From Candidatus Methanophagales archaeon (GTDB taxonomy: Archaea; Halobacteriota; Syntropharchaeia; Alkanophagales; Methanospirareceae): a DNA stretch of 64,000 nucleotides. Location: the NCBI GenBank assembly GCA_024699715.1, contig JANPRD010000011.1, forward strand, positions 62,001-126,000. The letters run 5' to 3'. The translations under genes were made by a program, and so were the position numbers. The stretch's first letter is position 1. Every line of letters begins with the position of its first letter. The notes under the pieces are model-generated. The model was given only the letters and a program-made list of their open reading frames with translations, ran no database searches and was not told where the DNA came from. This document shows, piece by piece, positions 26,826-35,604 of the stretch.

Positions 26826-27434
26826 ATATGTCTTCGCCGTTCTGAATCTCCCATTTAAAACTTTCTCTGTTCGCACTTTTTGAAGCACGAACCTCTTCGC
26901 ACCCTTTAGCATGCGACCTATTTCAATAATGTCCTCCTTGCTCAACTCACTGCGAACAACAGTTGTGCGAAATTCATAATCTACACCCGAATTCATAATG
27001 ATTTCTATGCTCTTCTTTATTTTTTCTTCATTAATGTTGACGCCAACAACGCTCTTGTATTTGTAAAGAGGGGCTTTCACATCCATCGCAACATAGTCCA
27101 GTTCATCCAAAAGCGAAGAAAGTCGCTCTGGAAAACTGCCATTCGTGTCAAGTTTCACGGAAAATCCTTTTTCTTTGACCTTTCTGATGAAATCAGCGAT
27201 GTCCTCCTGAAGCAAAGGCTCTCCGCCTGTGATTGTCACAGCATCCAAGAGAGAACGACGACGCTCAAGGAAAGAGAGCACCGCTTCCTCTGAAATTTTT
27301 CCTTCGGTGCGAGGGACGAGCTCGGGATTGTGGCAGTAGCCGCAGCGGAAGTTGCATCCCTGCGTGAATACTACCGCACAGATTTTCCCAGGATAATCAA
27401 TCAGCGAGAAACGCTGAAATCCCCCTATTCGCAT
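26757..27434 (-). CDS. nrdG: Anaerobic ribonucleotide reductase activating enzyme (radical SAM)
   Basis: The 225-residue protein starts MRIGGFQRFSLIDYPGKI, then FTQGCNFRCGYCHNPEL with the radical-SAM CxxxCxxC cluster. TITGGEPLLQEDI binds SAM. It belongs to the NrdG/PflA-like group that installs a glycyl radical on a partner. The partner is most likely NrdD at 32082-34175 on the same strand. The two genes would normally be adjacent but are separated here by the two cassettes of 27447-32098, so nrdG now lies directly beside repeat R1. It converges on larB with a 69-base overlap. Confidence 0.92.
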   Translation of the reverse strand: MRIGGFQRFSLIDYPGKICAVVFTQGCNFRCGYCHNPELVPRTEGKISEEAVLSFLERRRSLLDAVTITGGEPLLQEDIADFIRKVKEKGFSVKLDTNGSFPERLSSLLDELDYVAMDVKAPLYKYKSVVGVNINEEKIKKSIEIIMNSGVDYEFRTTVVRSELSKEDIIEIGRMLKGAKRFVLQKVRTEKVLNGRFRTAKTYSDAEFEDMRRELERYVEECIVR

Positions 27435-27446
27435 CTCTTCTCGCTC

Positions 27447-27998
27447 GCCTCCTACATCCCTCTACAAAAAGAAATTGCGACCCCTGTCTTTCTCCTTTTC
27501 CATTTTTGCTTTTCGTCAAGACCTCATGATTTCTGTCTGCTTACTGAATTCTCATCGTGATGGGCTAAAATATTCTTATGTGCAATGGTATGCCTTCGCC
27601 CCTCATTTTTAAATATGTAAAAGAAGTTGTTGCTTTCTGAAGTCAGCGATTGGCTTGCCACTTAGCATAAGAAAGAGATTCTGCGATGCGCAAAAGCAAT
27701 CGGAACACTCCCAGAGAAAGTCATTTTCATCTTTTGTGGCACAGGTGCTAAAGACGAATGGCGTGCGTGAGCAGCGTTGCAGAACGACACCATTTACAAT
27801 CACTTAATTTCCTTTTGTATATATTTAAATATCCAGTATGCAAAGCAGGTGAAATGGGGATAAGGGGGGAAGGTATGGCGCCGTCGTGTCGTGCGGTGGC
27901 AGTTTCAATAGTAGAGACGCTTTTCAACAGAATGGACATAAAAGCTCAAAAACGACAGGAATTTATACTCATGTTGTGATGAAAGATTTAAGGAAGAT
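27447..27998 (+). repeat. Cassette flank repeat R1, copy 1 (non-coding)
   Basis: About 550 bases with no credible gene begin 12 bases upstream of the nrdG start. Most of it recurs at 30800-31196: the stretch from GCCTCCTACATCCCTCTAC to ATATTCTTATGTG, and the stretch from GTGGCACAGGTGCTAAAG to AAAGATTTAAGGAAGA. Copy 1 has about 150 extra bases (27583-27733) missing from copy 2. A TATA-like TGTATATATTTAAAT lies near 27815. Between copies, small indels change the frame of any ORF read through it (TGCGGTGGC against TGCTGGTGGC), so it behaves as non-coding leader. Confidence 0.85.
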
Positions 27999-28033
27999 TA
28001 AAAGTCCATTGGATTTAATGGGAGGTGGGAAGG

Positions 28034-28168
28034 ATGAATAAGTTCGTATATCCTTCCAAATTGGAACAAAATGTGATTATATATAAGTTAAGTGAAATGC
28101 CCGATGCACCAAGATTAGGAATAGAGGGTGAAAATAATGGGATTGCTGGAATTCCTAAACGAAAATAG
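28034..28168 (+). CDS. Possible 44-residue small protein at the head of cassette 1
   Basis: An ATG at 28034 is preceded by GGAGGT seven bases upstream, the strongest ribosome site in the cassette. The frame runs 44 codons (MNKFVYPSKLEQN... to GIAGIPKRK) to a TAG at 28166. It overlaps the start of the membrane-protein gene by 32 bases. No family is recognised. It may be a leader peptide, or the site may belong to a gene remnant. It has no counterpart in cassette 2. Confidence 0.35.
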   Translation: MNKFVYPSKLEQNVIIYKLSEMPDAPRLGIEGENNGIAGIPKRK

Positions 28169-28875
28169 GGGAGATTTTGCTGTAATATTTTCAGCAGTTG
28201 TAGCCATTGCTATTATAGTATATGCCATTTTGACAGGGAAACTGGAATTATTTTCAGCAGTTGTAGCCTTTGCAACTGTAGTGTATGCTACTTTAACGTA
28301 TATATTGGTCTCAGAAACTAAAAAAATGAGAGAGGCACAAACAGAACCAAAAGTTTCTGTAACTATTCAACCAAGAGAAGAATGGATAAATCTCATAGAT
28401 ATGGTCATACAAAACATAGGGTTAGGACCGGCCTACAATATAAAATTTGAGATTAACCCAGATTTTGAATATATGAAAGGTAAATTCCTATCTGAGTTGG
28501 GTTTTATGAAAAATGGTCTAAAATACCTTGCTCCTAACCAAAAACTACAATTTTTTTTTAACAAGCATGATTGAGAATTTTGAAGAAAAAACAAAAAAGC
28601 CTTTTGAAATTAAGGTTACTTATCAAAATAGCATAGGTAAAACATACAAGGATGTATATATGATTGATTTTTCTCAGCTAATTGGTTTAAGCCAATTGGG
28701 TGAACCACCTCTATACAAAATAGCTAAAAATGTAGAAGAAATCAAAAAAGATATTCACCATCTTTCTACTGGGTTAATAAAAGTAATTAGATATACAAAG
28801 GAAGATATAGAGGAAGAAGAAACAAAACAATTGTTAGAACGATCTAAGCAACCGAAAAAGGAGGATGAGGTATAA
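28137..28875 (+). pseudogene. Two-TM membrane-anchored hypothetical protein, frameshifted at a poly-T tract
   Basis: The first frame encodes two membrane helices (VIFSAVVAIAIIVYAIL and FSAVVAFATVVYATLTYIL) and a soluble part, up to APNQKLQFFF. It stops shortly after T9 at 28551-28559. The second frame carries on with LTSMIENFEEKTKKPFEIKVTY, GKTYKDVYMIDFS and a Lys/Glu-rich end at 28875. Removing one T gives QFFLTSMIENFEE and one protein of about 245 residues, a known widespread but uncharacterised layout. The start is ATG 28137. The gene is clearly more AT-rich than flanking housekeeping genes. Frameshift could be an indel error in the homopolymer. Confidence 0.75.
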
Positions 28876-28876
28876 T

Positions 28877-29000
28877 GCTGTTGTGCATCGGGCACTCTGC
28901 GGTGCTTCGCACCTTGCCCCTATCAGGGGCACTTAACAGGAGTGGCTCGCTAATGCTCGCCCAAATTTCGCAAGGCGAAACTTCACATATCCCCAGAACG
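28877..29000. repeat. Palindrome-rich element after cassette gene
   Basis: Short inverted repeats follow the cargo gene: GGTGCTTCGCACC, GCCCCTATCAGGGGC and TTTCGCAAGGCGAAA. The segment CCCAAATTTCGCAAGGCGAAACTTCACATATCCCC also occurs, with one visible change, after the methyltransferase gene (41549-41580). No open frame here looks real. It may be a terminator cluster or a recombination site. Confidence 0.6.
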
Positions 29001-29100
29001 TTAAGTGAAAGAATTTTTTTAGGATGTGCAAAATTATATATACGAGAATTAGGATGTGATGGGATTGCGAGTTTGCTAAAGCAGGAGAGAGGTGAAAACG

Positions 29101-30399
29101 ATGATTGAAGTAATCCTGTTGATAGTAGGAATAGTGATAGGTTTTATTGCAGGATTTTTCCTTGGTAAAGTAAAAGCATATCAATCCGCGGATATATCGG
29201 CACAGATGTCTGTAATGAATAATTTGTCCACTCAAATTGCCGAGATGAAAGTAAAATTTGAAGAAGTAGAAAAAGCAAGACGTGAAATTGAAAAGCAGAG
29301 AGAAAAGTTTGATGAAGAACGAGAGAAAAGATTCAGAGAATTTGTAAATAATGTTCATAAACTATTTGAAGAGTTGACTGAAAAGACGACAAAACTTGAT
29401 GAAGAAAAGGATAAACGGATTGAGGAATTGATGGAGCATATGAAAAAATTCTTTGAAGAATTTGATGAGGAACGGGATAAAAGATTTAGAGAATTCGTAG
29501 ATAATATTCATAGATTATTTAAAGAGCTGAGTGAAAAGACGACAAAACTTGACGAAGAAAAAGATAAACGGATTAAGGAATTAATGGAGCAAATGAAAAA
29601 ATTCTTTGAAGAACAGAAAAGACATACTGAGCAGTTTTTGTTAGAGCAGGGAAAATCACGAGAAGAAATCGAGAAAAGGCGAGATGCTCAGATAGAGGAT
29701 ATGAAAAGAATGATTTCTATGTTCACAAAGGCAATATCTGGAACAAAAACTCGAGGATTGACCGGAGAAATACTATTAAGAGAGGCATTAAAGGAATCTA
29801 TAAAAGTTGGTTTAATAAAGTGCAATTTAAAAACAGATAATGGAGAGGTTGAATTTGCTTGGGATTTGGGAGATGGGAAATATATACCCATTGATTCAAA
29901 AATGCCTGATGTTTTTGAAATTCTACAAAAATACAATACAACTAATGATACTAAAGAGCAAGAAAATTACAAAAAGATAATAATAGATAAAATAAGGAAA
30001 GAAATAAAAAGGGTTCAAAAATATCAGAATCTATCAAACACTACAGATAGCTGTATTTTAGTTGTGCCAGAAGGTATTTTAGATATTGCACCTGAATTGA
30101 TAAGTATGGGGGAACAGAACAATGTGTTTATTTGTAGCTATAAAGATGTGTTTCTCATAGCACACACGCTTCAGGATCAATATATCCGTTTAAAAGAAGA
30201 AGGTGATGTTGGAAAATATAAACAAATAATTAAGTCTCTATTTCAAATTCTCGATAACATCAACAAAAAAACAGAATCTATTGAAAAAGCATTGACTACA
30301 ATTCGTAACGCAAATGAAAAAATAAAAATAGAAGTGATTAAAGGAAAGAGAGCGGAGGAATATGTATCTGAAGAAGACGTGGAGGAGATCTATGGATAG
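29101..30399 (+). CDS. rmuC: RmuC-like nuclease-domain protein with coiled coil
   Basis: An N-terminal membrane helix (VILLIVGIVIGFIAGFFLG) is followed by a long coiled coil (residues about 30-200) and the RmuC domain. The latter contains GLTGEILLREALK near 218 and IPIDSKMPDVFEIL near 263, the latter with the D-x-K of the PD-(D/E)XK-like fold. RmuC limits recombination at inverted repeats in bacteria; its role in archaea is unknown. The coil contains a 51-residue tandem repeat (DEEREKRFREFV... and DEERDKRFREFV...). ATG 29101 is chosen with GAGGTG upstream, over GTG 29092. The gene is AT-rich and sits in cassette 1. Confidence 0.85.
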   Translation: MIEVILLIVGIVIGFIAGFFLGKVKAYQSADISAQMSVMNNLSTQIAEMKVKFEEVEKARREIEKQREKFDEEREKRFREFVNNVHKLFEELTEKTTKLDEEKDKRIEELMEHMKKFFEEFDEERDKRFREFVDNIHRLFKELSEKTTKLDEEKDKRIKELMEQMKKFFEEQKRHTEQFLLEQGKSREEIEKRRDAQIEDMKRMISMFTKAISGTKTRGLTGEILLREALKESIKVGLIKCNLKTDNGEVEFAWDLGDGKYIPIDSKMPDVFEILQKYNTTNDTKEQENYKKIIIDKIRKEIKRVQKYQNLSNTTDSCILVVPEGILDIAPELISMGEQNNVFICSYKDVFLIAHTLQDQYIRLKEEGDVGKYKQIIKSLFQILDNINKKTESIEKALTTIRNANEKIKIEVIKGKRAEEYVSEEDVEEIYG

Positions 30400-30524
30400 G
30401 GGTGGCAAACTCGCAACTCTTCGTTTCACATCGGGGCTCACGCCCTCGCTTAACAGGCGGGTATCTGGTAATAAGAAATGAATTAAATGTTAAGAAAGAA
30501 GCAAAATCGCCCGTCGCCCGCAAC

Positions 30525-30800
30525 TCTCCGCTACGGTGCTTTCGCACGCTGAAAACAAGTGGGCGGTACGCTCACTCAAACCCTCACGGGCTTCGCATAC
30601 CCGCCAGACGGATATACACCCATTAATAGGAAAAATACCTTGTTGTTGCGGATTTAACCAAAATATAGAGAAGGTTTTATATACACGGACAATATTATAT
30701 GGACATAACTGGAGGATTATATTCGTATAAGTAGAAGAGGTGCAGTTATTCTTTGTGGGAATATTCCCAAAGTTTATAAATAATTAAACAATTTTAAATG
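30525..30800 (+). repeat. Cassette flank repeat R2, copy 1
   Basis: The stretch from CTCTCCGCT and TTTCGCACGCTGAAAACAAG, through CACGGGCTTCGCATACCCGC and GACGGATATACACCCATTAA, to AAACAATTTTAAATG recurs at 31813-32098. It includes a perfect palindrome TGGGAATATTCCCA (30758-30771) and TATA-like TTTATAAATAATTAAAC. The last 17 bases duplicate the end of nrdD (codons for TFKIV and stop). The preceding interval 30400-30524 has related palindromic sequence and no gene. Confidence 0.85.
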
Positions 30801-31196
30801 CCTCCTACATCCCTCTACAAAAAGAATTTGCGACCCCAGTCTTTCTCCCTTTCCATTTTTGCTTTTCGTCAAGACCTCCTGATTTCTGTCTGCTTACTGA
30901 ATTCTCATCGTGATGGGCTAAAATATTCTTATGTGTATTTCCGTTGTGGCACAGGTGCTAAAGACGAATGGCGTGCGTGAGCAGCGTTGCAGAACGACAC
31001 TTAATTTCCTTTTGTATATATTTAAATTCCAGTATGCAAAGCAGGTGAAATGGGGATAAGGAGGGAAGGTATGACGCCGTCGTGTCATGCTGGTGGCAGT
31101 TTCAATAGTAGAGACGCTTTTCAACAGAATGGACATAAAAGCTCAAAAACGACAGGAATTTCTACCCATATTGGGATGAAAGATTTAAGGAAGAAC
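30800..31196 (+). repeat. Cassette flank repeat R1, copy 2
   Basis: This is the second copy of R1, joined directly to the end of R2 copy 1 (AATTTTAAATG then CCTCCTACATCCC). The R2/R1 junction shows that the cassettes are tandem duplicates with different cargo. It lacks the 150-base insert of copy 1 and ends just before the next cargo gene. Confidence 0.85.
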
Positions 31197-31213
31197 TGTA
31201 GAGGTGTGTGTAA

Positions 31214-31702
31214 ATGGATAAGAAGAGCATCAAAACATTAATTGAAGAGGCATTGAAGGAATTGATTAGAAGAGATAAAGGTTTAATTCATCGTAAAGTA
31301 AGAGAGGAATGCATTAACCATAGATTGGCGTGTTATTTGGAACAGTTTTTGAGTGAATATAAATGTGAGATTAAGTATAGTGTAGATTTAGAATACAACA
31401 AAAATTATAATGATCCTAAAAGGATACAAATTGACGATAAAAATAAAAATACAAAAGCTATCAGACCGGACATAATAATTCATAAAAGAGAAACCAATGA
31501 CAATAATTTAATTGCTTTTGAAATAAAGAAAAATTACACAGACAGACATGACTTAGAAAAGATAAGAGGATTATTTAGAAGCCCATATAATTATAAGTAT
31601 GGATGCTTAATATCTTACTTACCTGAAAAAGAGTACATCAAAGTCAAATTACTGTCTAACCAAGGCGATGTGGAGGAATTCAGGGTCAATAAAAATAAAT
31701 AG
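31214..31702 (+). CDS. Putative PD-(D/E)XK nuclease-like protein (cassette 2 cargo)
   Basis: This AT-rich 162-residue protein contains IRPDIIIHKR (PD near residue 84) and LIAFEIKKN (E-x-K at about 102-104). That is the spacing of a PD-(D/E)XK nuclease core. It opens with a helical segment (KTLIEEALKELIRRDKG) and INHRLACYLEQFL. The family is not one I can name. The ATG at 31214 follows GAGGTG by seven bases. It is the only gene between R1 copy 2 and R2 copy 2. A role in defence or element mobility is inference from the fold and the context. Confidence 0.6.
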   Translation: MDKKSIKTLIEEALKELIRRDKGLIHRKVREECINHRLACYLEQFLSEYKCEIKYSVDLEYNKNYNDPKRIQIDDKNKNTKAIRPDIIIHKRETNDNNLIAFEIKKNYTDRHDLEKIRGLFRSPYNYKYGCLISYLPEKEYIKVKLLSNQGDVEEFRVNKNK

Positions 31703-31812
31703 GGCGGTGCCAGCGTATTTATGCATATAGCTCATGGAGTTATCTTAAGGGTAGAAATTAAAGATTAGAAATAAGGAGGTATGATGCTAATAAAAATAAC
31801 CCTCCGTCCACG

Positions 31813-32098
31813 ACTCTCCGCTTGCTGTCGCTCGCTTCGGTGCTTTCGCAAGCTGAAAACAAGAGGGCAGGGCGCTCACTCAAACCCTCACGGGCTTCGC
31901 ATACCCGCCAGACGGATATACACCCATTAAAAAATACCTTGTTGTTGCGGATTTAACAAAAATATAGAGGGAGTTTTATATACACGGACAATATTATATG
32001 GATAAAACCGGAGGGTTATATTCGTATAAGTAGAAGAGGTGCAGTTATTCTTTGTGGGAATATCCCAAAGTTTATAAATAATTAAACAATTTTAAATG
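31813..32098 (+). repeat. Cassette flank repeat R2, copy 2
   Basis: Second copy of R2 with small differences from copy 1 (TGGGAATATCCCA for TGGGAATATTCCCA). It ends inside the nrdD coding region, so its last 17 bases are the true nrdD 3' end. The region 31703-31812 between the cargo gene and R2 contains no gene that I can support. Confidence 0.85.
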
Positions 32099-34175
32099 TC
32101 TTCCGCATCTTAAACTCTTCTTGCTTACCTGCGTTCCACTGCGAGACGGGGCGTAAATAGCCGACGACACGCGAATAAACTTCGCAGTCCCGACCGCAGC
32201 GAGGGCATTTCTCGTGCCTTCCTGCGATGTAGCCGTGAGCGGGGCATATTGAGAATGTCGGCGTGATTGTAAAGTAAGGTATGCGGAAATTCTCGCAGAT
32301 TTTCCTCACAAGACGCTTCACAACACTATAATCTGTTATTTCTTCGCCCACATAGACATGAAAGACCGTTCCACCCGTGTATTTGGTCTGTATTTCTTCT
32401 TGTAGTTCAAGAGCCTCAAAGACATCATCCGTGTAATTCACTGGAAGTTGAGAAGAATTTGTGTAAAAAGGCTCCGCCCCTTTCCTGTATTCCTCCTCAT
32501 TTGCACAAATTATGTCAGGAAATCTTTCTTTGTCGAGTAGAGCGAGCCTGTAAGAGCAACCTTCGGCGGGAGTCGCCTCCAAATTGTAGAGGTTTCCCGT
32601 CTCTTCTTGAAATTCAACAAGCTTTTCTCGCATGAAATCCAGCACTTTGAGCGTGAACTTACGACCCTCTACGCTTGCGATGTTCTCTCCGAGCAAATTA
32701 ATGCACGCTTCGTTCATTCCCACAAGCCCAATCGTTGAGAAGTGATTCTTCCAGTATTCTCCAAACCTCTCTTTTATGCCTTTCAGGTAATATTTTGAGT
32801 AAGGATATAAATCAGCATCGGTGAATCGCTCCAAAACCTTCCTCTTTATCTCCAAACTTTCCTTCGCAAGCATCATTAATCGCTCCAAACGCTCAAAAAA
32901 TTCGCTCTCATCCGAAGATAAGTATCCTAAACGGGGCATATTTATCGTAACGACGCCTATGCTTCCCGTCATGGGACTCGCTCCGAAGAGACCTCCGCCA
33001 CGACGCTCAAGCTTCTTCAAATCCAAGCGGAGCCGACAGCACATTGAACGGGCATCTTCAGGTCGCATATCAGAATTGATGAAATTGCTGAAGTAAGGAA
33101 TTCCGTATTTTGCAGTCACTTCCCAGAGCAGTTCAATGCATTCGTCATCCCAGCGGAAGTCTTTAGTTATGTTATAAGTCGGGATTGGGAAAGTAAATAC
33201 CCTTCCTTTTGCGTCTCCTTCAAGCAAAACCTTCAAAAATGCACGGTTAAACATGTCCATTTCGTCTTGAAAGTCTGCATAAGTCTCTGAACGAGGCTCG
33301 CCTCCGATAACAACGGGCATATCCGCAAATGTCGTAGGCACATTTACATCAAGCGTTATATTCGTGAATGGCGTCTGAAATCCGACTCTCGTAGGCACAT
33401 TTATGTTGAATACGAACTCTTGGAGTGCCTGCTCAACATCTCGCTCGCTCAAATTATCGTAGCGAATGAATGGACTTAAGAGCGTATCGAAGTTTGAGAA
33501 TGCTTGAGCTCCTGCGGATTCACCCTGGAGCGTGTAAAAGTAATTTACGACCTGCCCCAATGCGCTTCTGAAGTGTCTTGCGGGTTTTGATTCTATTTTG
33601 CCCGGAACTCCTCCGAAACCACGCAAAAGAAGGTCGTATAAGTCCCAGCCAACACAATAAACGGCGAGCAAGTTGAGATCGTGGATATGAAAATCACCCT
33701 CTACATGCGCCTTCTTCACCTCAGGAGGATATATCTTGTTCAACCAATATATCCTGCTTATCTGCGAAGAGATGTAATTGTTCAATCCTTGGAGTGAGAA
33801 AGTCATGTTGCTGTTCTCACGCACCTGCCAATCCAATTTCTGCAGGTATTGGTCAACAAGCGAGACATCCGCTCGCTCTACGATTTCACGAATTTTCGCA
33901 TGCTGGTCCCTGTAAATGATGTATGCTTTCGCAGTTTTCTTGTATGGAGATGTGAGAAGAACCTCCTCTACAATATCTTGAATCTCCTCAACAGTCGGAA
34001 TATCGCTCTTTATCACCTCTTCTGCGAGACTTAAGACCTTAATAGTGAGCTTCTTCGCAACTTCCCTGTCAAATTCTCCCGTCGCTGCGCCCGCTTTCGC
34101 TATCGCATTCGTTATCTTCTCCGCCTTGAATTCTTCAACACGACCATCTCTCTTCCTTATCTTCTTAAATCTCAT
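32082..34175 (-). CDS. nrdD: Anaerobic ribonucleoside-triphosphate reductase
   Basis: The 697-residue enzyme has an N-terminal ATP-cone (IRKRDGRVEEFKAEKITNAI), an active-site Cys region (SMCCRLRLDL) and a C-terminal zinc site (CPAHGYIAGRHEKCPRCG). The glycyl-radical loop RVVGYLRPVSQWNAGK has Gly near residue 671. It reduces ribonucleotides without oxygen using formate or a thioredoxin-like donor and needs NrdG for activation. Length is typical. nrdG lies 4.6 kb downstream on the same strand beyond the cassettes, so any original nrdD-nrdG operon has been split. Confidence 0.96.
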   Translation of the reverse strand: MRFKKIRKRDGRVEEFKAEKITNAIAKAGAATGEFDREVAKKLTIKVLSLAEEVIKSDIPTVEEIQDIVEEVLLTSPYKKTAKAYIIYRDQHAKIREIVERADVSLVDQYLQKLDWQVRENSNMTFSLQGLNNYISSQISRIYWLNKIYPPEVKKAHVEGDFHIHDLNLLAVYCVGWDLYDLLLRGFGGVPGKIESKPARHFRSALGQVVNYFYTLQGESAGAQAFSNFDTLLSPFIRYDNLSERDVEQALQEFVFNINVPTRVGFQTPFTNITLDVNVPTTFADMPVVIGGEPRSETYADFQDEMDMFNRAFLKVLLEGDAKGRVFTFPIPTYNITKDFRWDDECIELLWEVTAKYGIPYFSNFINSDMRPEDARSMCCRLRLDLKKLERRGGGLFGASPMTGSIGVVTINMPRLGYLSSDESEFFERLERLMMLAKESLEIKRKVLERFTDADLYPYSKYYLKGIKERFGEYWKNHFSTIGLVGMNEACINLLGENIASVEGRKFTLKVLDFMREKLVEFQEETGNLYNLEATPAEGCSYRLALLDKERFPDIICANEEEYRKGAEPFYTNSSQLPVNYTDDVFEALELQEEIQTKYTGGTVFHVYVGEEITDYSVVKRLVRKICENFRIPYFTITPTFSICPAHGYIAGRHEKCPRCGRDCEVYSRVVGYLRPVSQWNAGKQEEFKMRKTFKIV

Positions 34176-34340
34176 CCTCCCGCCCCTTCTTTTTTTAATG
34201 GGATTTAAGCAAGTTCAAATGCCATCGCATAAAACTTTCGGTTGCATTTCCACTGGAAAAACCGAGCAGAGAGCGAAAAAGCAAGAAAGGGTGTAGAGAG
34301 AAGCGTGTCGTTAAGGAAAAGCGGAGAGCATCCAGAGCAT

Positions 34341-35534
34341 TCACGAAGCCCTCACTTTCTTTGCGATTTCATCTCCGACATCTGAGGTCTTTGAAGAGCC
34401 TCCGAGGTCGGGTGTGAGAACCTTTCGCTCTCTTAAAACTTCCGAAATCGCTTTTAACACGATTTCCGCTGCCTTTCGCTCGCCGAGCTGCTCAAGCATG
34501 AGAGAGCCTGCCCAGATTGTAGCGATGGGGTTTGCGATGCCTTTCCCTGCGTATTTCGGTGCTGAGCCGTGAATGGGTTCGAACATTGAGACGCCTTCGG
34601 GATTTATGTTAGCGCCGGGTGCAAGCCCCAAACCGCCCTGAATCATCGCTCCCAAGTCCGTGAGGATGTCTCCGAACATGTTAGGTGTGACAACAACATC
34701 AAAATTCTCAGGATTCTTCACAAACCACATCGCAACCGCATCAACAAACGCAAATTCCGTCTCAATTTCAGGATATTCTTTCGCAATCTCGCTGAAAATT
34801 TCACGCCAAAAGCCGTAAGCATGTGTGAGAACATTCGCCTTGTCCACGCTCGTTACCTTCTTCCTTCCTGCGGACTCACCGCCTCTTCTCGCTCTCGCAA
34901 ATTCAAAAGCGAAGCGGATGACTCGCTCGCAGCCCTTCCTTGAGAGAACTCCTATTTGGTAAGCAATCTCGTCTGCGTCGCCCTCAATTTCAAGCCCGAA
35001 TTTCAGTTGGTAGAGAGAGCGCTTGATTTCCAGCACTTGTCGCTCCACTCCTTTTCCTTTTGCTGCTCCTCTTTCTGCTCTTTGTTTTGATGCGTTTGCG
35101 AGTTTTACCCTACCGCCAGCACCGACATAGAAGTCTTCAGTGTTCTCCCTGACGACACAGAAGTCAATATCTTCAGGTCGCTTACCTGCGAGAGGCGTTG
35201 GCACGCCCTCAAACAACTTCACGGGTCTCAAATTCACGAATTGGTCAAAGTAGAAGCGGAGCGTGAGTAGGATGCCCTGCTCTAAAACGCCAGTAGGCAC
35301 ACGGGGGTCGCCGATGCTTCCGAAGTAAATTGCGTCGCAGCGTTCAATCTCCTTTAGCGTTTCCTCGCCGAGCAGTTCGCCTGTCTTCAAGTAGTGCTCT
35401 GCACCGTGAGGGAACTCCCGCCATTCAATCTCAAAATTCTCAACCTCTGAAACGGCGTCAAGCACCTTCCTGCCCTCTGAAATCACTTCCGGTCCGACGC
35501 CGTCACCCGGAATAACAGCAATTTTGTATGCCAT
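34341..35534 (-). CDS. leuB: 3-isopropylmalate dehydrogenase family enzyme
   Basis: The 397-residue protein belongs to the isocitrate/isopropylmalate dehydrogenase family: [57 protein letters not shown] and [18 protein letters not shown]. Family members differ in substrate. Location 70 bases downstream of a 2-isopropylmalate synthase-like gene supports LeuB, which oxidises and decarboxylates 3-isopropylmalate in leucine synthesis. Two short low-complexity loops ([24 protein letters not shown]) lengthen it relative to the usual 330-370. Confidence 0.88.
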   Translation of the reverse strand: MAYKIAVIPGDGVGPEVISEGRKVLDAVSEVENFEIEWREFPHGAEHYLKTGELLGEETLKEIERCDAIYFGSIGDPRVPTGVLEQGILLTLRFYFDQFVNLRPVKLFEGVPTPLAGKRPEDIDFCVVRENTEDFYVGAGGRVKLANASKQRAERGAAKGKGVERQVLEIKRSLYQLKFGLEIEGDADEIAYQIGVLSRKGCERVIRFAFEFARARRGGESAGRKKVTSVDKANVLTHAYGFWREIFSEIAKEYPEIETEFAFVDAVAMWFVKNPENFDVVVTPNMFGDILTDLGAMIQGGLGLAPGANINPEGVSMFEPIHGSAPKYAGKGIANPIATIWAGSLMLEQLGERKAAEIVLKAISEVLRERKVLTPDLGGSSKTSDVGDEIAKKVRAS

Positions 35535-35604
35535 ACCCCTTCTTCCTTTTCGCTTTAAATTCTACCTTTCCCTCCTTTTAATTTCTCATTTTTCTAATTC
35601 AATT

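Noticed and set aside
27758-27979. 73-codon open frame in R1 copy 1
   Set aside because: The matching sequence in R1 copy 2 has one-base indels that change the frame, so there is no selection for protein coding.
27840-27998. CRISPR-like repeat (GTTTCAATAGTAGAGACG)
   Set aside because: It occurs once per R1 copy with no regularly spaced repeats or spacers.
28875-29108. 77-codon frame after the cassette membrane protein
   Set aside because: It runs through the palindromic element and part of the rmuC upstream region and resembles no protein.
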